DNA of 64,000 nucleotides. Origin: UBA1275 sp002323515. Lineage in GTDB: Bacteria; Bacteroidota; Rhodothermia; Balneolales; Balneolaceae. Below are positions 1 through 8,200 of the stretch, in pieces; positions within the stretch are counted from its first letter, which is position 1; every line of letters starts with the position of its first letter. The stretch is from positions 1 through 64,000 of the forward strand of contig CAXGAH010000010.1 in NCBI GenBank assembly GCA_964007875.1, given 5' to 3'. Under the pieces are notes generated by a model, which was not told where the DNA came from, searched no databases, and saw nothing but the letters and a program-made list of their open reading frames with translations. The position numbers and the translations under genes were made by a program.

Positions 1-80
1 ACCGCAGTAACTGCCTGAGTTTCTGCATTCATTTTTTGTTCATTAAATCATTTCGCTATATCAACATCAACAAAATTGTT

Positions 81-596
81 ATGGAGTTTCAACCCACTCG
101 AAGTATTACTAAGGAAAATCCCTACCGGATTTGTTTTGTTTGTCTGGGCAATATATGTCGTAGCCCAACGGCTGAGGGTATATTTCAACATAAAGTTAAG
201 GAGCTTGGTTTAGGTTCTTATTTTTATGTTGATTCTGCCGGGACTGGTGCCTATCACGTTGGAGAGAAGGCCAACGCCACCTCACGTAGCGTAGCGGAAT
301 CTCACGGAGTATCTCTTCTTTCCCGAGCTCGTCAATTTGACTACGATGATTTCAACGAATTCGACCTTATTTTAGCTATGGATGCAAGTAATTATGCAAA
401 TATAATGACACTAAAGTCAGGTACAACGACCACTCAAGTTGATATGATGCGTAGATTCGATACAGAAGGGACTAATGAGGATGTGCCAGATCCGTATTAT
501 GGCGGATTAAATGGTTTTGAAGTTGTGTTTTCCATTTTAGAACGATCTAGTAAAGAGCTTATCAATCAGCTTACTCCTCATATTCTCAACGAATAA
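81..596 (+). CDS. Low-molecular-weight protein-tyrosine phosphatase
   Basis: A 171-residue cytoplasmic phosphatase of the LMW-PTP (arsenate-reductase-like) fold. The P-loop C-x5-R signature is seen as CLGNICRS (Cys21 to Arg27) and the general-acid loop as PDPYY near residue 135. Family members dephosphorylate tyrosine-phosphorylated proteins and in many bacteria counteract the BY-kinase that controls capsule polymerisation. No such kinase is present in this window, although an exopolysaccharide region lies at the other end. An upstream in-frame ATG at 36 would add 15 residues (MFIKSFRYININKIV) that do not belong to the domain, so I chose the ATG at 81. Family length is about 150-165 residues, so the domain is complete. 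Wzb, Etp and YwlE-type arginine phosphatases share the fold, so the exact substrate is open. Confidence 0.9.
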   Translation: MEFQPTRSITKENPYRICFVCLGNICRSPTAEGIFQHKVKELGLGSYFYVDSAGTGAYHVGEKANATSRSVAESHGVSLLSRARQFDYDDFNEFDLILAMDASNYANIMTLKSGTTTTQVDMMRRFDTEGTNEDVPDPYYGGLNGFEVVFSILERSSKELINQLTPHILNE

Positions 597-698
597 ATAT
601 TGCACACTTATTAGTAAATAGGTAATTTAACTCTTACGAATACAGCTTACAGGTTAAAAAAGTAATTTTTCAAAATCAAAACTTACTTACTACTATAT

Positions 699-1256
699 AT
701 GTCTACATCAACCCGAGAAAAAATAATTCAATTAGGAGATGATCTATTACGGAAGCGAGGCTTCAATGCGTTTAGTTATGCCGATATTTCTAAGCCTTTG
801 CACATAAAAAACGCAGCTGTACATTATCATTTTCCTTCGAAACAGGATCTGGCTGTTGCTATTGCACAGTGGCATAAGGATATCTTTGGCCGATTCAGCC
901 TAAAAATGGCCAATAAAGAACCCAAAGATAGACTGAAAACGTTTTTAAATTTCTATCATTCGATTCATCTTAGTGAAAAAGTTGACATAATAGGCGCTTT
1001 TGCAACGGATTGGCACTCATTAGAGCCTAAAGTGCAAACTGAAGTTCAAGAGTTTACTGAACTGGTAATAAACTGGCTAAGTGAATTAATCCAAGAGGGT
1101 TTGGATTTAGGTCAGTTCCGAACAACACAAAATGCTCGAACCACTGCCCTTCGGATTTTAAGTTCTATATTTGCCTCAACTCAATTGGTGCGCATCACAA
1201 GTGATCATGATTTCACTAGGGTCAAAAATAGTATTTTAGAAGAATTAAATAACTGA
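699..1256 (+). CDS. TetR/AcrR family transcriptional regulator
   Basis: A 185-residue one-component repressor. The first 50 residues form the TetR helix-turn-helix, with the recognition-helix tail visible as AVHYHFPSKQDL. The remaining alpha-helical part is the ligand-binding domain, whose ligand cannot be read. The gene stops 6 bases before the ATG of the fructosamine-kinase-like gene, so the two are almost certainly cotranscribed. The local target may be this operon itself, but no clear palindrome was found upstream. Confidence 0.9.
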   Translation: MSTSTREKIIQLGDDLLRKRGFNAFSYADISKPLHIKNAAVHYHFPSKQDLAVAIAQWHKDIFGRFSLKMANKEPKDRLKTFLNFYHSIHLSEKVDIIGAFATDWHSLEPKVQTEVQEFTELVINWLSELIQEGLDLGQFRTTQNARTTALRILSSIFASTQLVRITSDHDFTRVKNSILEELNN

Positions 1257-1262
1257 GTAAGT

Positions 1263-2132
1263 ATGAGTTTGCACCAAATTCCAGGGTTAATACAAGCAGA
1301 GGTCGAATCCGTATTATTTGCTCCAATTACAAGAGCAACATCGGTACAGGGTGGTGATATTTCGAAGGCTTTTAAAATTGAATTAGAGGATGGGCAAGCT
1401 TTTTTTCTCAAATTTCATAAAGGGAATCTTAACGCGTCTAAATCGGTATTTACTCAAGAAGCAAAAGGACTGAATACATTACGGTCTGTTAACACTGCTT
1501 TAGTAATACCTGAAGTCATCTCACAAAATAATTCCTATTTGTTACTGGAATACCTTGAAGAAGAAAAACAGGGGCATGATTTCCAATTTGGAGTGGATAT
1601 CGCCAAATTGCATAAAAGTAGTAATGAATTATTCGGCTTTTCAGAAGATAATTACATTGGACCCATCGATCAGTCGAATCGTTATCATGCCGATTGGTTG
1701 GAATTCTTTATTAGAGAGCGAATAGAGCCATTGGCCAATAAGGCGATGGAAAATGGTTTACTTAGTAATAAGTATAGTCGTATTTTTGAGCGTGTGTTTA
1801 ACTACACCTATGTCATTTTTCCTGATGAACCTCCCGCGCTCTTGCATGGAGATCTTTGGTCTGGTAATTATCTGTTTACCAAACAGGGGCAAGCGGCTAT
1901 TTATGATCCAGCAGTATATTACGGGCATAGAGAAATGGAACTTGCAATGACTACTTTATTTGGAGGCTTTAATCCAGCCTTCTATGATGGGTATCAAACG
2001 GAGTATCCTTTGCAAACTGGCTGGGAAGAAAGACAAAAGCTATGTCAACTCTATCCATTGCTTGTTCATGCTCTGTTGTTTGGTGGAAACTATGTACAGC
2101 AATCCAAAGCTATTTTGGACCGTTTCTATTAA
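1263..2132 (+). CDS. Fructosamine kinase family protein
   Basis: A 289-residue small-molecule kinase of the fructosamine/ketosamine-3-kinase family (protein-kinase/APH fold). The catalytic loop is LLHGDLWSGN (about residues 192-201), followed by the metal-binding IYDPAVYYGHREMELAM, both diagnostic of the family. Members phosphorylate sugar adducts on amines (ribulosamines, fructosamines) so that they fall off spontaneously, acting in deglycation repair in the cytoplasm. Length matches the usual 285-300 residues. The TetR gene ends 6 bases upstream, suggesting regulated expression. The true substrate of bacterial homologues (E. coli YniA type) is poorly defined. Confidence 0.88.
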   Translation: MSLHQIPGLIQAEVESVLFAPITRATSVQGGDISKAFKIELEDGQAFFLKFHKGNLNASKSVFTQEAKGLNTLRSVNTALVIPEVISQNNSYLLLEYLEEEKQGHDFQFGVDIAKLHKSSNELFGFSEDNYIGPIDQSNRYHADWLEFFIRERIEPLANKAMENGLLSNKYSRIFERVFNYTYVIFPDEPPALLHGDLWSGNYLFTKQGQAAIYDPAVYYGHREMELAMTTLFGGFNPAFYDGYQTEYPLQTGWEERQKLCQLYPLLVHALLFGGNYVQQSKAILDRFY

Positions 2133-2392
2133 TCGTTACTAGGAACTAATTACTACTTTATTATAATCCACCTAAGCTTGGCATCGTTTAAGTGACATAA
2201 CGTATGATTTTACAACTTTTTTTGATTGCTACATCGTAATTGTATAAATATCCTCTAATGTTATTGAACGCTATTTGCAGGCCGTAATCAATAATTAGTA
2301 TTCATTTTGAGAAGTATTAATGAATGAAGCTCGTTGAATCAATAAAGCACACGTAACTATAAAGTTACCTAGATCTAGCCTAAAGAACTCAA

Positions 2393-3694
2393 TCAAACAA
2401 ACAATTGCACCAAATCTTTCATGTTCTTTTCAATACGATTATTCTCCAAATTTCCCAAACTACCCACAAGGCTATGATTTAGATTTTTTGGCGGTATAAA
2501 ACTTCCATCATCCAGTTCTTTACCCACTTGAACATAGGCATCTCTAAAACTTAAGCCAGACATAACTAAGTCATTCACTCGCTCAACAGAAAACAAAATA
2601 TCGTACTGTGAATCATCTAATAAATTTTGCACCGGTTTTATTTTGGGAATTGCATAGGTACACATATCCAACATGGCTTTTACATCATCCAATGCAGGGA
2701 AAATAAGATCTTTCAATAACTGAAAATCACGGTGGTAGCCTGAAGTTAAATTTCCTGTGAGCTGTGCAATTGATGCTGGAAGTGCCCTTATAACCGAACT
2801 TTTAGCCCTCATTAGTTCAAATACATCCGGATTTTTTTTATGCGGCATAATACTACTACCGGTAGTCAACTCATCAGGCAGGGTGATAAAGCCAAAGTTA
2901 CCACTGTTATACAGGCAGATATCCGAAGATAATTTATTGATGGTTTGGGCCAGCGCAGCCAATGCATAACTAACACTCTGCTCAATTTTGCCTCGCCCCA
3001 TTTGCGCATACACAACATTCACATTCATTCCCTTAAATTCTAGCAATTCAGTGGTGTAATCTCTATCTAGCGGAAAGGAAGAACCATAACCAGCAGCAGA
3101 ACCCAATGGATTTTGATTAGCTATGTTATAGCTCGCATAAAGTTGATGTGTGTCATCTAATAAAGCTTCGGCATAAGCCCCAAACCATAATCCAAAGCTG
3201 GATGGCATTGCCGCCTGCGTGTGGGTATAGCCCGGCAGTAGCACTGCTTTGTGCTTTTCACTCTGCGCCAAAAGAGCTTCGAACAGAGCCTCTATTTGCG
3301 CCGTTAGATTCACTATTTCATCCCGGAAATACAGTTTCAAATCGACCAGTACTTGGTCATTTCTTGACCTACCCGCATGAATCTTCTTTCCTAACGACCC
3401 CAATTTCTCCGTTAACATATATTCAATTTGGGAGTGAATATCTTCCACTCCCTCACTGATTTGAAATTGACCGGTTTCGATATCTTCTTTCAATATTCGT
3501 TTTAATTCCGCTACCAGAGTATCGCATTCCTGCTGAGATAATAGACCCACTTTTGCTAGCATTTTCACATGTGCGATACTTCCTTGTACATCATAAGGAG
3601 CAAGACGTAAGTCCCATTCATTGTCTTTGCCAATGGTAAACGCTTCTATTTTATCATCGATAGGGAGACCTTTGTCCCATAGTTTTTTAGCCAT
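2393..3694 (-). CDS. argH: Argininosuccinate lyase
   Basis: A 433-residue enzyme that splits argininosuccinate into arginine and fumarate, the last step of arginine synthesis. The fumarase/ASL superfamily signature GSSIMPHKKNP (about residues 281-291) is intact, and the N-terminal LWDKGLPIDDKIEAFTIG resembles Bacteroidota ArgH. It is the last gene of the minus-strand arginine cluster, 60 bases after argE. Family length is 430-460, so it is complete. Downstream there is only a 6-bp perfect hairpin at 2353-2368 without a T-run, which could be a weak terminator. Confidence 0.96.
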   Translation of the reverse strand: MAKKLWDKGLPIDDKIEAFTIGKDNEWDLRLAPYDVQGSIAHVKMLAKVGLLSQQECDTLVAELKRILKEDIETGQFQISEGVEDIHSQIEYMLTEKLGSLGKKIHAGRSRNDQVLVDLKLYFRDEIVNLTAQIEALFEALLAQSEKHKAVLLPGYTHTQAAMPSSFGLWFGAYAEALLDDTHQLYASYNIANQNPLGSAAGYGSSFPLDRDYTTELLEFKGMNVNVVYAQMGRGKIEQSVSYALAALAQTINKLSSDICLYNSGNFGFITLPDELTTGSSIMPHKKNPDVFELMRAKSSVIRALPASIAQLTGNLTSGYHRDFQLLKDLIFPALDDVKAMLDMCTYAIPKIKPVQNLLDDSQYDILFSVERVNDLVMSGLSFRDAYVQVGKELDDGSFIPPKNLNHSLVGSLGNLENNRIEKNMKDLVQLFV

Positions 3695-3754
3695 ATTCGT
3701 ATCTAATTATTATCTTTGGGTAATGTAATGGGTTCCATTCTCACTGTATGTTTT

Positions 3755-4858
3755 TTATCCTGGATTCCAATGTGGAATTTCTAAACCATTTAGTAATTGA
3801 GCATAGCCCGTTAGACCGCTTAGAATTTCATGAATATAAATGAATTCATTCGGAGTATGCGAACGATGTGTATTACCTGGTCCTATTTTAATACTGGGAA
3901 ATGGCATATGGGCTTGATCCGACATTGTTTTTGAGGAAACTCTTGGCACATCAAGCTCTTTTGCTTTCAGCACAATTGGATGATAATCCGCTATTCCAGA
4001 AGAATTTAAATGGAGCGATCGGTGCTCCACCAGTCCATCTATATGCTCACGAATAATATCCACTATTTCAACGTTGGTATAACAGTCATTAGGTCGGACA
4101 TCCACCACAAAATGGCAACGGTCTGGAACTACGTTGTGCTGTGTTCCCGCTTCTATTTGCGTCACATTCATACTGACTTTTCCAAGCTGTTCAGAAATCT
4201 GTTCAAATTCATAGCTTCTAAACCATTCTATTGCATCCACCGCCTTATAAAGTGCATTAACTCCTTCCCCTCGGGCTGCATGTCCAGATTCGCCCAATGT
4301 AGTCACATCCAATACAATTAATCCTCGTTCGGTAACAGCCATTTCCATGGAAGTAGGTTCGCCAACCACCGCTAAATCCAACGCCCCCATCGCCTCCAAG
4401 GTTATTGGAATCCCATTTGTTCCGGAAATTTCCTCTTCAGCAGAAGCTAAAAAAAGTAGATTATACGATTGATTGCGTTCGTTAAGCCAATAAAATATAT
4501 GCAATAAGCAGACCAGTGAAGCCCCCGCATCATTGCTACCCAATCCAAGTAATTTTCCATCCAATTCAACCGGTTCAAATGGATCCGTATCCCAATTTGA
4601 TGTTGCTCGTACCGTATCGTGATGTGAATTGAGTAAAAGAACCGGCGCACCATCTACCCAATGTTTACCACGTGCCAATACATTATTCTGAATGCGTTCA
4701 ACTTCAAATCCGTGGGACTGAATATTTTTTTCTAGTAGTAACGCTGTTTCCTGTTCTTTACCACTGTAGGATTTAGTGGCAATTAACTGTTTCAACAAAT
4801 CCAAGGCCTGCTTTGCAGGTACCTTCCATTCGTCAATTGAGTAAGTAGATGAGTTCAT
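3755..4858 (-). CDS. argE: M20 deacylase (N-acyl-citrulline/ornithine deacylase, ArgE type)
   Basis: A 367-residue zinc-dependent amidohydrolase of the M20 family. Metal-ligand motifs are visible: NSHHDTV (about residues 77-83), GLGSNDAG with the bridging Asp, and ASAEEEISGTNG with the catalytic Glu. In pathways using an ArgF'-type transcarbamylase the deacylase acts on N-acetyl- or N-succinyl-citrulline rather than acetylornithine. Since argF' lies two genes upstream, that is the expected substrate here. It sits 57 bases after argB. That gap carries a perfect 16-bp palindrome at 4868-4883, 10 bases before the start codon. Confidence 0.88.
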   Translation of the reverse strand: MNSSTYSIDEWKVPAKQALDLLKQLIATKSYSGKEQETALLLEKNIQSHGFEVERIQNNVLARGKHWVDGAPVLLLNSHHDTVRATSNWDTDPFEPVELDGKLLGLGSNDAGASLVCLLHIFYWLNERNQSYNLLFLASAEEEISGTNGIPITLEAMGALDLAVVGEPTSMEMAVTERGLIVLDVTTLGESGHAARGEGVNALYKAVDAIEWFRSYEFEQISEQLGKVSMNVTQIEAGTQHNVVPDRCHFVVDVRPNDCYTNVEIVDIIREHIDGLVEHRSLHLNSSGIADYHPIVLKAKELDVPRVSSKTMSDQAHMPFPSIKIGPGNTHRSHTPNEFIYIHEILSGLTGYAQLLNGLEIPHWNPG

Positions 4859-4867
4859 AAGTATGAG

Positions 4868-4883
4868 TTTTGGGTACCCAAAA
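4868..4883. promoter_or_regulatory. Perfect 16-bp palindrome in the argB-argE gap
   Basis: The sequence TTTTGGGTACCCAAAA is a perfect inverted repeat immediately upstream of the argE start codon. As RNA it could form a 6-bp stem with a GUAC loop close to the initiation site. As DNA it could be an operator. No T-run follows, so it is not a standard terminator. Function is inference only. Confidence 0.35.
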
Positions 4884-4915
4884 GATTTTTTGACCAGTTT
4901 TAAATAATTCCGGCC

Positions 4916-5719
4916 CTAGTCTAATCGCAAATAAGTCCCCGAGTGTTGAGTGTATAAATCTTTTGGATGAACAATACGAACGGGACTGACTCCTGCCTGA
5001 ACGGCCTTAAAACCGACATCTAACTTGGGAATCATCCCCCCGCTCACCTGTTTATCTTTTTTGGCCATCATAAAATCTTGTGGGTTAAAGACCTCGCACA
5101 ACTTCCCATCTACCATGACTCCTTCTAAATCAAAACATAGGTTCAGACTGACCTGAAAAGAGCTATTTTCAGCCAATGCAATAGCAACATGCGCTGCGAT
5201 ACTGTCGGCATTCGTATTTAATAACTGCCCAGATCCGTCCGAACTCAAAGGGGCCAATACCGGTATAATTTCCCTTTCTAGTAAGACTAATAGTTCCTCG
5301 GTATTGATCGACTCAATATCCCCTACCCATCCAAAATCTACAGGGTGCGCCGGCCGCTTAACCGAACGAATAATTCCCATATCTGCACCTGTCAACCCCA
5401 ATGCTTTTCGACCTCGCGACTCTAACTGAGCTACAATTTTTTTATTAATGAGCCCGCCATACACCATAATGGCTATATCCAACATAGCGGTGTCAGTAAC
5501 TCTTCTCCCATCAATCATCTGGCTCTTAACAGAAAACGCTTCTGCTATGCTGGTCGCTTGCGCACCCCCTCCATGCACCAATATTACGGGTACATTTAGC
5601 CTAGTCAAGCCATCTAATACGCTGCCTAGCTGCTGTTCATCTTCTGCTACCTTTCCCCCTATTTTGGTTACAAGAATGGTGTTAGTTAGCTGCTTAGTAT
5701 GAGAGTCTTTGGTATTCAT
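4916..5719 (-). CDS. argB: N-acetylglutamate kinase (acylglutamate kinase)
   Basis: A 267-residue amino-acid kinase that phosphorylates N-acyl-glutamate in the second step of arginine synthesis. The nucleotide-binding start TKIGGKV (about residue 19), the glycine loop LVHGGGAQ (about 48-55) and NTNADSIAAHVA (about 170) are characteristic. It is the short type (about 260 residues) lacking the N-terminal helix of arginine-inhibited hexameric NAGKs, so simple arginine feedback is less certain. The start is 8 bases from the argF' stop. Whether it uses acetyl- or succinyl-glutamate depends on the same question raised for argF'. Confidence 0.95.
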   Translation of the reverse strand: MNTKDSHTKQLTNTILVTKIGGKVAEDEQQLGSVLDGLTRLNVPVILVHGGGAQATSIAEAFSVKSQMIDGRRVTDTAMLDIAIMVYGGLINKKIVAQLESRGRKALGLTGADMGIIRSVKRPAHPVDFGWVGDIESINTEELLVLLEREIIPVLAPLSSDGSGQLLNTNADSIAAHVAIALAENSSFQVSLNLCFDLEGVMVDGKLCEVFNPQDFMMAKKDKQVSGGMIPKLDVGFKAVQAGVSPVRIVHPKDLYTQHSGTYLRLD

Positions 5720-5727
5720 ACGCTTTG

Positions 5728-6684
5728 TTACTCGCTACTCTTTTGCTCAAGAAGCATAGAAAGCACCGTTTGCATGGAAATTACACGATTCGCGGCCTGC
5801 TGAATTACCAAACTATTTGGGCTATCAATAACCTGATCACTCACAATCATATTTCTACGCACAGGCAAGCAATGCATAAAATAGGCTTGATTGGTAAGCT
5901 CCATTTTTTCCTGATTTATCATCCAAGATGAGTCCTGATACAGCACCTGACCATAATCCTGATAACTAGACCAATTTTTGGCATAAATAAAATCCGCTCC
6001 CTCAAACGCCAATGACTGGTTCGTCTGAACCTGGGCAGATCCAACAAATTTCGGGTCCAATTCATATCCCTCAGGATGGGTAATTATTAGATCTACGGAG
6101 GCCCTATTCATCCATTGGGCAAAGGAATTAGCCACAGCATGGGGTAAGGCACGTGGGTGCGGTGCCCAGCTTAGTACCACCTTAGGGCGTTCGGTCTTTT
6201 TGAACTCATTAATCGTAATTAGGTCGGCAAAAGCTTGCAAGGGGTGTCCAGTGGAAGATTCCATATTAATAATAGGTACGCCAGCGTATTTCATAAAGGC
6301 GGTCAGAACGGGTTCGGCATAATCCAGATCTCGATCTTCAAGCGATGCAAAGGCACGTATAGCTAAAAAGTCAAAATACGCTCCCATCACACCCGCTGCC
6401 TCTTTGATATGTTCTGCAGAGGCTCCATTCATTATGGTTCCATCGGAAAATTCCAGTTTCCAACTTTCTGAACCAACATCAATGACAACTACATCCATCC
6501 TCAGATTTTGCGCCGCTCTTTGCGAACTTAAACGCGTACGTAAACTGGGATTAAAAAATAATAGTCCTATACTTGTTCGGTCTCCTTCTGTATACCCCTT
6601 TCGGGGATGGGCTTTAATAGATCGGGCTCTAGCCAAGGCTAGCTCTACAGACCCAATATCATCTACATCAAAAAAGTGATTCAT
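5728..6684 (-). CDS. argF': N-acetyl/N-succinyl-ornithine carbamoyltransferase
   Basis: A 318-residue transcarbamylase that carbamoylates N-acylated ornithine, giving N-acyl-citrulline. The carbamoyl-phosphate loop reads NPSLRTR (residues 45-51), not the S-x-R-T of ordinary ornithine transcarbamylases. HPLQAFADL and HCLPVRRN follow the ArgF' pattern of Bacteroides and Xanthomonas enzymes. From recalled literature, residue 92 of the Xanthomonas acetylornithine enzyme (Glu) and residue 90 of the B. fragilis succinylornithine enzyme (Pro) decide acyl specificity. Here the matching position appears to be Ala90 in ASAEHIKE, which would favour succinylornithine. One base separates it from argD, so coupling is tight. 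Confidence 0.93.
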   Translation of the reverse strand: MNHFFDVDDIGSVELALARARSIKAHPRKGYTEGDRTSIGLLFFNPSLRTRLSSQRAAQNLRMDVVVIDVGSESWKLEFSDGTIMNGASAEHIKEAAGVMGAYFDFLAIRAFASLEDRDLDYAEPVLTAFMKYAGVPIINMESSTGHPLQAFADLITINEFKKTERPKVVLSWAPHPRALPHAVANSFAQWMNRASVDLIITHPEGYELDPKFVGSAQVQTNQSLAFEGADFIYAKNWSSYQDYGQVLYQDSSWMINQEKMELTNQAYFMHCLPVRRNMIVSDQVIDSPNSLVIQQAANRVISMQTVLSMLLEQKSSE

Positions 6685-6685
6685 T

Positions 6686-7819
6686 CTATTTGTGTTGGAT
6701 TACCTGTTTTAACCCATCTAGAAAATAATCTATCTGAGCCTGTGTTATGTTTAGGGGTGGAAGTAGTCGAATCGTATTGGGATTCGAAGAACTTCCTGTA
6801 AAGATAAATTGCTCATACAACAGCTTTTTGCGCATTTCGGCAACATGCTCTGAAAACTCAAGGCCTATCATTAGACCCTTACCTCGAATTTCTTTAATAG
6901 CCATATGGGTAGACAAGCGCTCAATTAGATAGGCTCCCATTTCTTGGGCATGTTGCATTAAATTCTCCGATTCCAATACTTCTAACACAGCAAGGGAGGC
7001 CGCACAAGCCAAATGATTGCCTCCATAGGTGGTACCTAGCATACCTGGGAAAGCCTCAATTTCGGGAGCAATCAATATGCCACCCACGGGGAAACCGTTT
7101 CCCATACCTTTAGCCATTGTAATAACATCTGGACGAATGCCCGAATATTGATGGGCAAAAAAATACCCAGTGCGCCCAAAACCCGATTGTACCTCATCGA
7201 GTATCAAATGAGTTCCTGTGTTGGTACATTCTTTACGTAAAAACCGTAAAAATTCATCCGATGATTCAACAATACCACCCACGCCTTGTATCCCTTCGAT
7301 GATCACACAACATACTTCCTTTGTAGCTAGGTGTTCAGCCACATCCTCATGGTTTCCTAATTCACAACGAATAATTTCGGCCCCTTCGTTGACAGGGAAA
7401 ACCAATTTTGGGTTATCCGTTGCCGCTACTGCCAAAGATGTACGCCCGTGAAAAGCCTTATTGAAGGTTAAAATTTTACTACGCCCATTAACAGATGAAG
7501 CTACTTTAAACGCATTTTCAATAGCCTCAGCCCCAGAATTACACAAAAACAATTGAAAATCAAGATAGCAGCACATTTGCCCTAGTTTTTTATCCAATTC
7601 ATGCTGTATCGCTATGGGTACTGAATTGGAATAAAATGAAATCCGATCCATCTGATCTTTCATCCGCATTATATAATGTGGATGTCTGTGACCAATGGAA
7701 ATGACCGCGTGGCCCCCATAAAAATCGAGGTATTGCTGCCCATTAGTATCCATCACCCAAGCCCCCTCGGCGCTTATTGGTTCAACATCAAATACCGGAT
7801 AAACTGGAAACATACTCAT
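6686..7819 (-). CDS. argD: Acylornithine aminotransferase
   Basis: A 377-residue class-III PLP-dependent aminotransferase that converts N-acyl-glutamate semialdehyde to N-acyl-ornithine. The PLP-binding region LILDEVQSGFGRTG and the Schiff-base lysine in ITMAKGMGNGFPVGG are clear, and EGIQGVGG precedes them. The start codon overlaps the stop of the preceding small ORF as ATGA (7816-7819), indicating translational coupling. An alternative ATG lies two codons in. Length is typical for the short ArgD/AstC group. Confidence 0.95.
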   Translation of the reverse strand: MSMFPVYPVFDVEPISAEGAWVMDTNGQQYLDFYGGHAVISIGHRHPHYIMRMKDQMDRISFYSNSVPIAIQHELDKKLGQMCCYLDFQLFLCNSGAEAIENAFKVASSVNGRSKILTFNKAFHGRTSLAVAATDNPKLVFPVNEGAEIIRCELGNHEDVAEHLATKEVCCVIIEGIQGVGGIVESSDEFLRFLRKECTNTGTHLILDEVQSGFGRTGYFFAHQYSGIRPDVITMAKGMGNGFPVGGILIAPEIEAFPGMLGTTYGGNHLACAASLAVLEVLESENLMQHAQEMGAYLIERLSTHMAIKEIRGKGLMIGLEFSEHVAEMRKKLLYEQFIFTGSSSNPNTIRLLPPLNITQAQIDYFLDGLKQVIQHK

Positions 7820-8067
7820 GAGTCACCTATTGAACTAATTTTATAAAATGATCTTTTCAAGCCTTGAATAACCACCGAACTCAAACCCTGATATTCGATC
7901 TCATTCAATCCTACAATGGTACATCCCATGAGCGTAGTCACTTTGTCGATTTCACTTTCTGGGTGGCTACCCTGCACCATCAGCAAAGAAGCCGCACCCC
8001 TGGCCATAGCGGTGGCAATGATGGCGATTTTAGGAGGCTTTTGTAGGTTATTTTTTTCGTTGGACAT
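7816..8067 (-). CDS. Orphan 83-residue protein in the arginine operon
   Basis: Not recognised. I chose the ATG at 8067 (MSNEKNNLQKPP) because the upstream extension to 8148 is a low-complexity stretch encoded by 15-bp tandem repeats. The mature part has an Ala/Gly-rich segment (KIAIIATAMARGAASLLM), then an acidic stretch (HPESEID) and a basic tail (LKRSFYKISS). No signal peptide, metal motif or known domain is visible. It lies between argC and argD and shares an ATGA overlap with argD, so it is very likely translated with the pathway. It could be a small regulator, an assembly partner of an Arg enzyme or a decayed fragment. I cannot choose between these. Confidence 0.6.
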   Translation of the reverse strand: MSNEKNNLQKPPKIAIIATAMARGAASLLMVQGSHPESEIDKVTTLMGCTIVGLNEIEYQGLSSVVIQGLKRSFYKISSIGDS

Positions 8068-8090
8068 AGAAATTGATGAGTAAAGAGTTA

Positions 8091-8135
8091 GTGAGTAGTG
8101 TATTGGTAAGTAGTGTATAAGTGAGTAAGGAGAAA
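8091..8135. repeat. Three 15-bp tandem repeats upstream of the orphan arg ORF
   Basis: Three consecutive 15-bp units, GTGAGTAGTGTATTG, GTAAGTAGTGTATAA and GTGAGTAAGGAGAAA, stand head to tail. The first two differ at four positions and the third is degenerate. The period is a multiple of three and stays open on the minus strand, where it would encode the pentapeptides YSLIH, YLPIH and YSLTL. Related GAGT-rich words occur at 11149-11168 ahead of the GNAT gene and at 9271-9290 at the argG-argC junction. Confidence 0.7.
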
Positions 8136-8200
8136 TAAAAAAATACATGTTTTAATTAAACAATATTGTTATGTCATTCTACTGATTGATGCGAACTGAG

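Noticed and set aside
1..32. Minus-strand ATG at 32 (MNAETQAVTA...) or at 28 (MQKLRQLLR...) running off the left edge
   Set aside because: Only about 10 codons are visible, two frames are equally open and no ribosome-binding site decides between them.
2353..2368. Hairpin GTAACT-ATAA-AGTTAC after argH as a terminator
   Set aside because: The stem is only 6 AT-rich pairs and no T-run follows on the minus strand.
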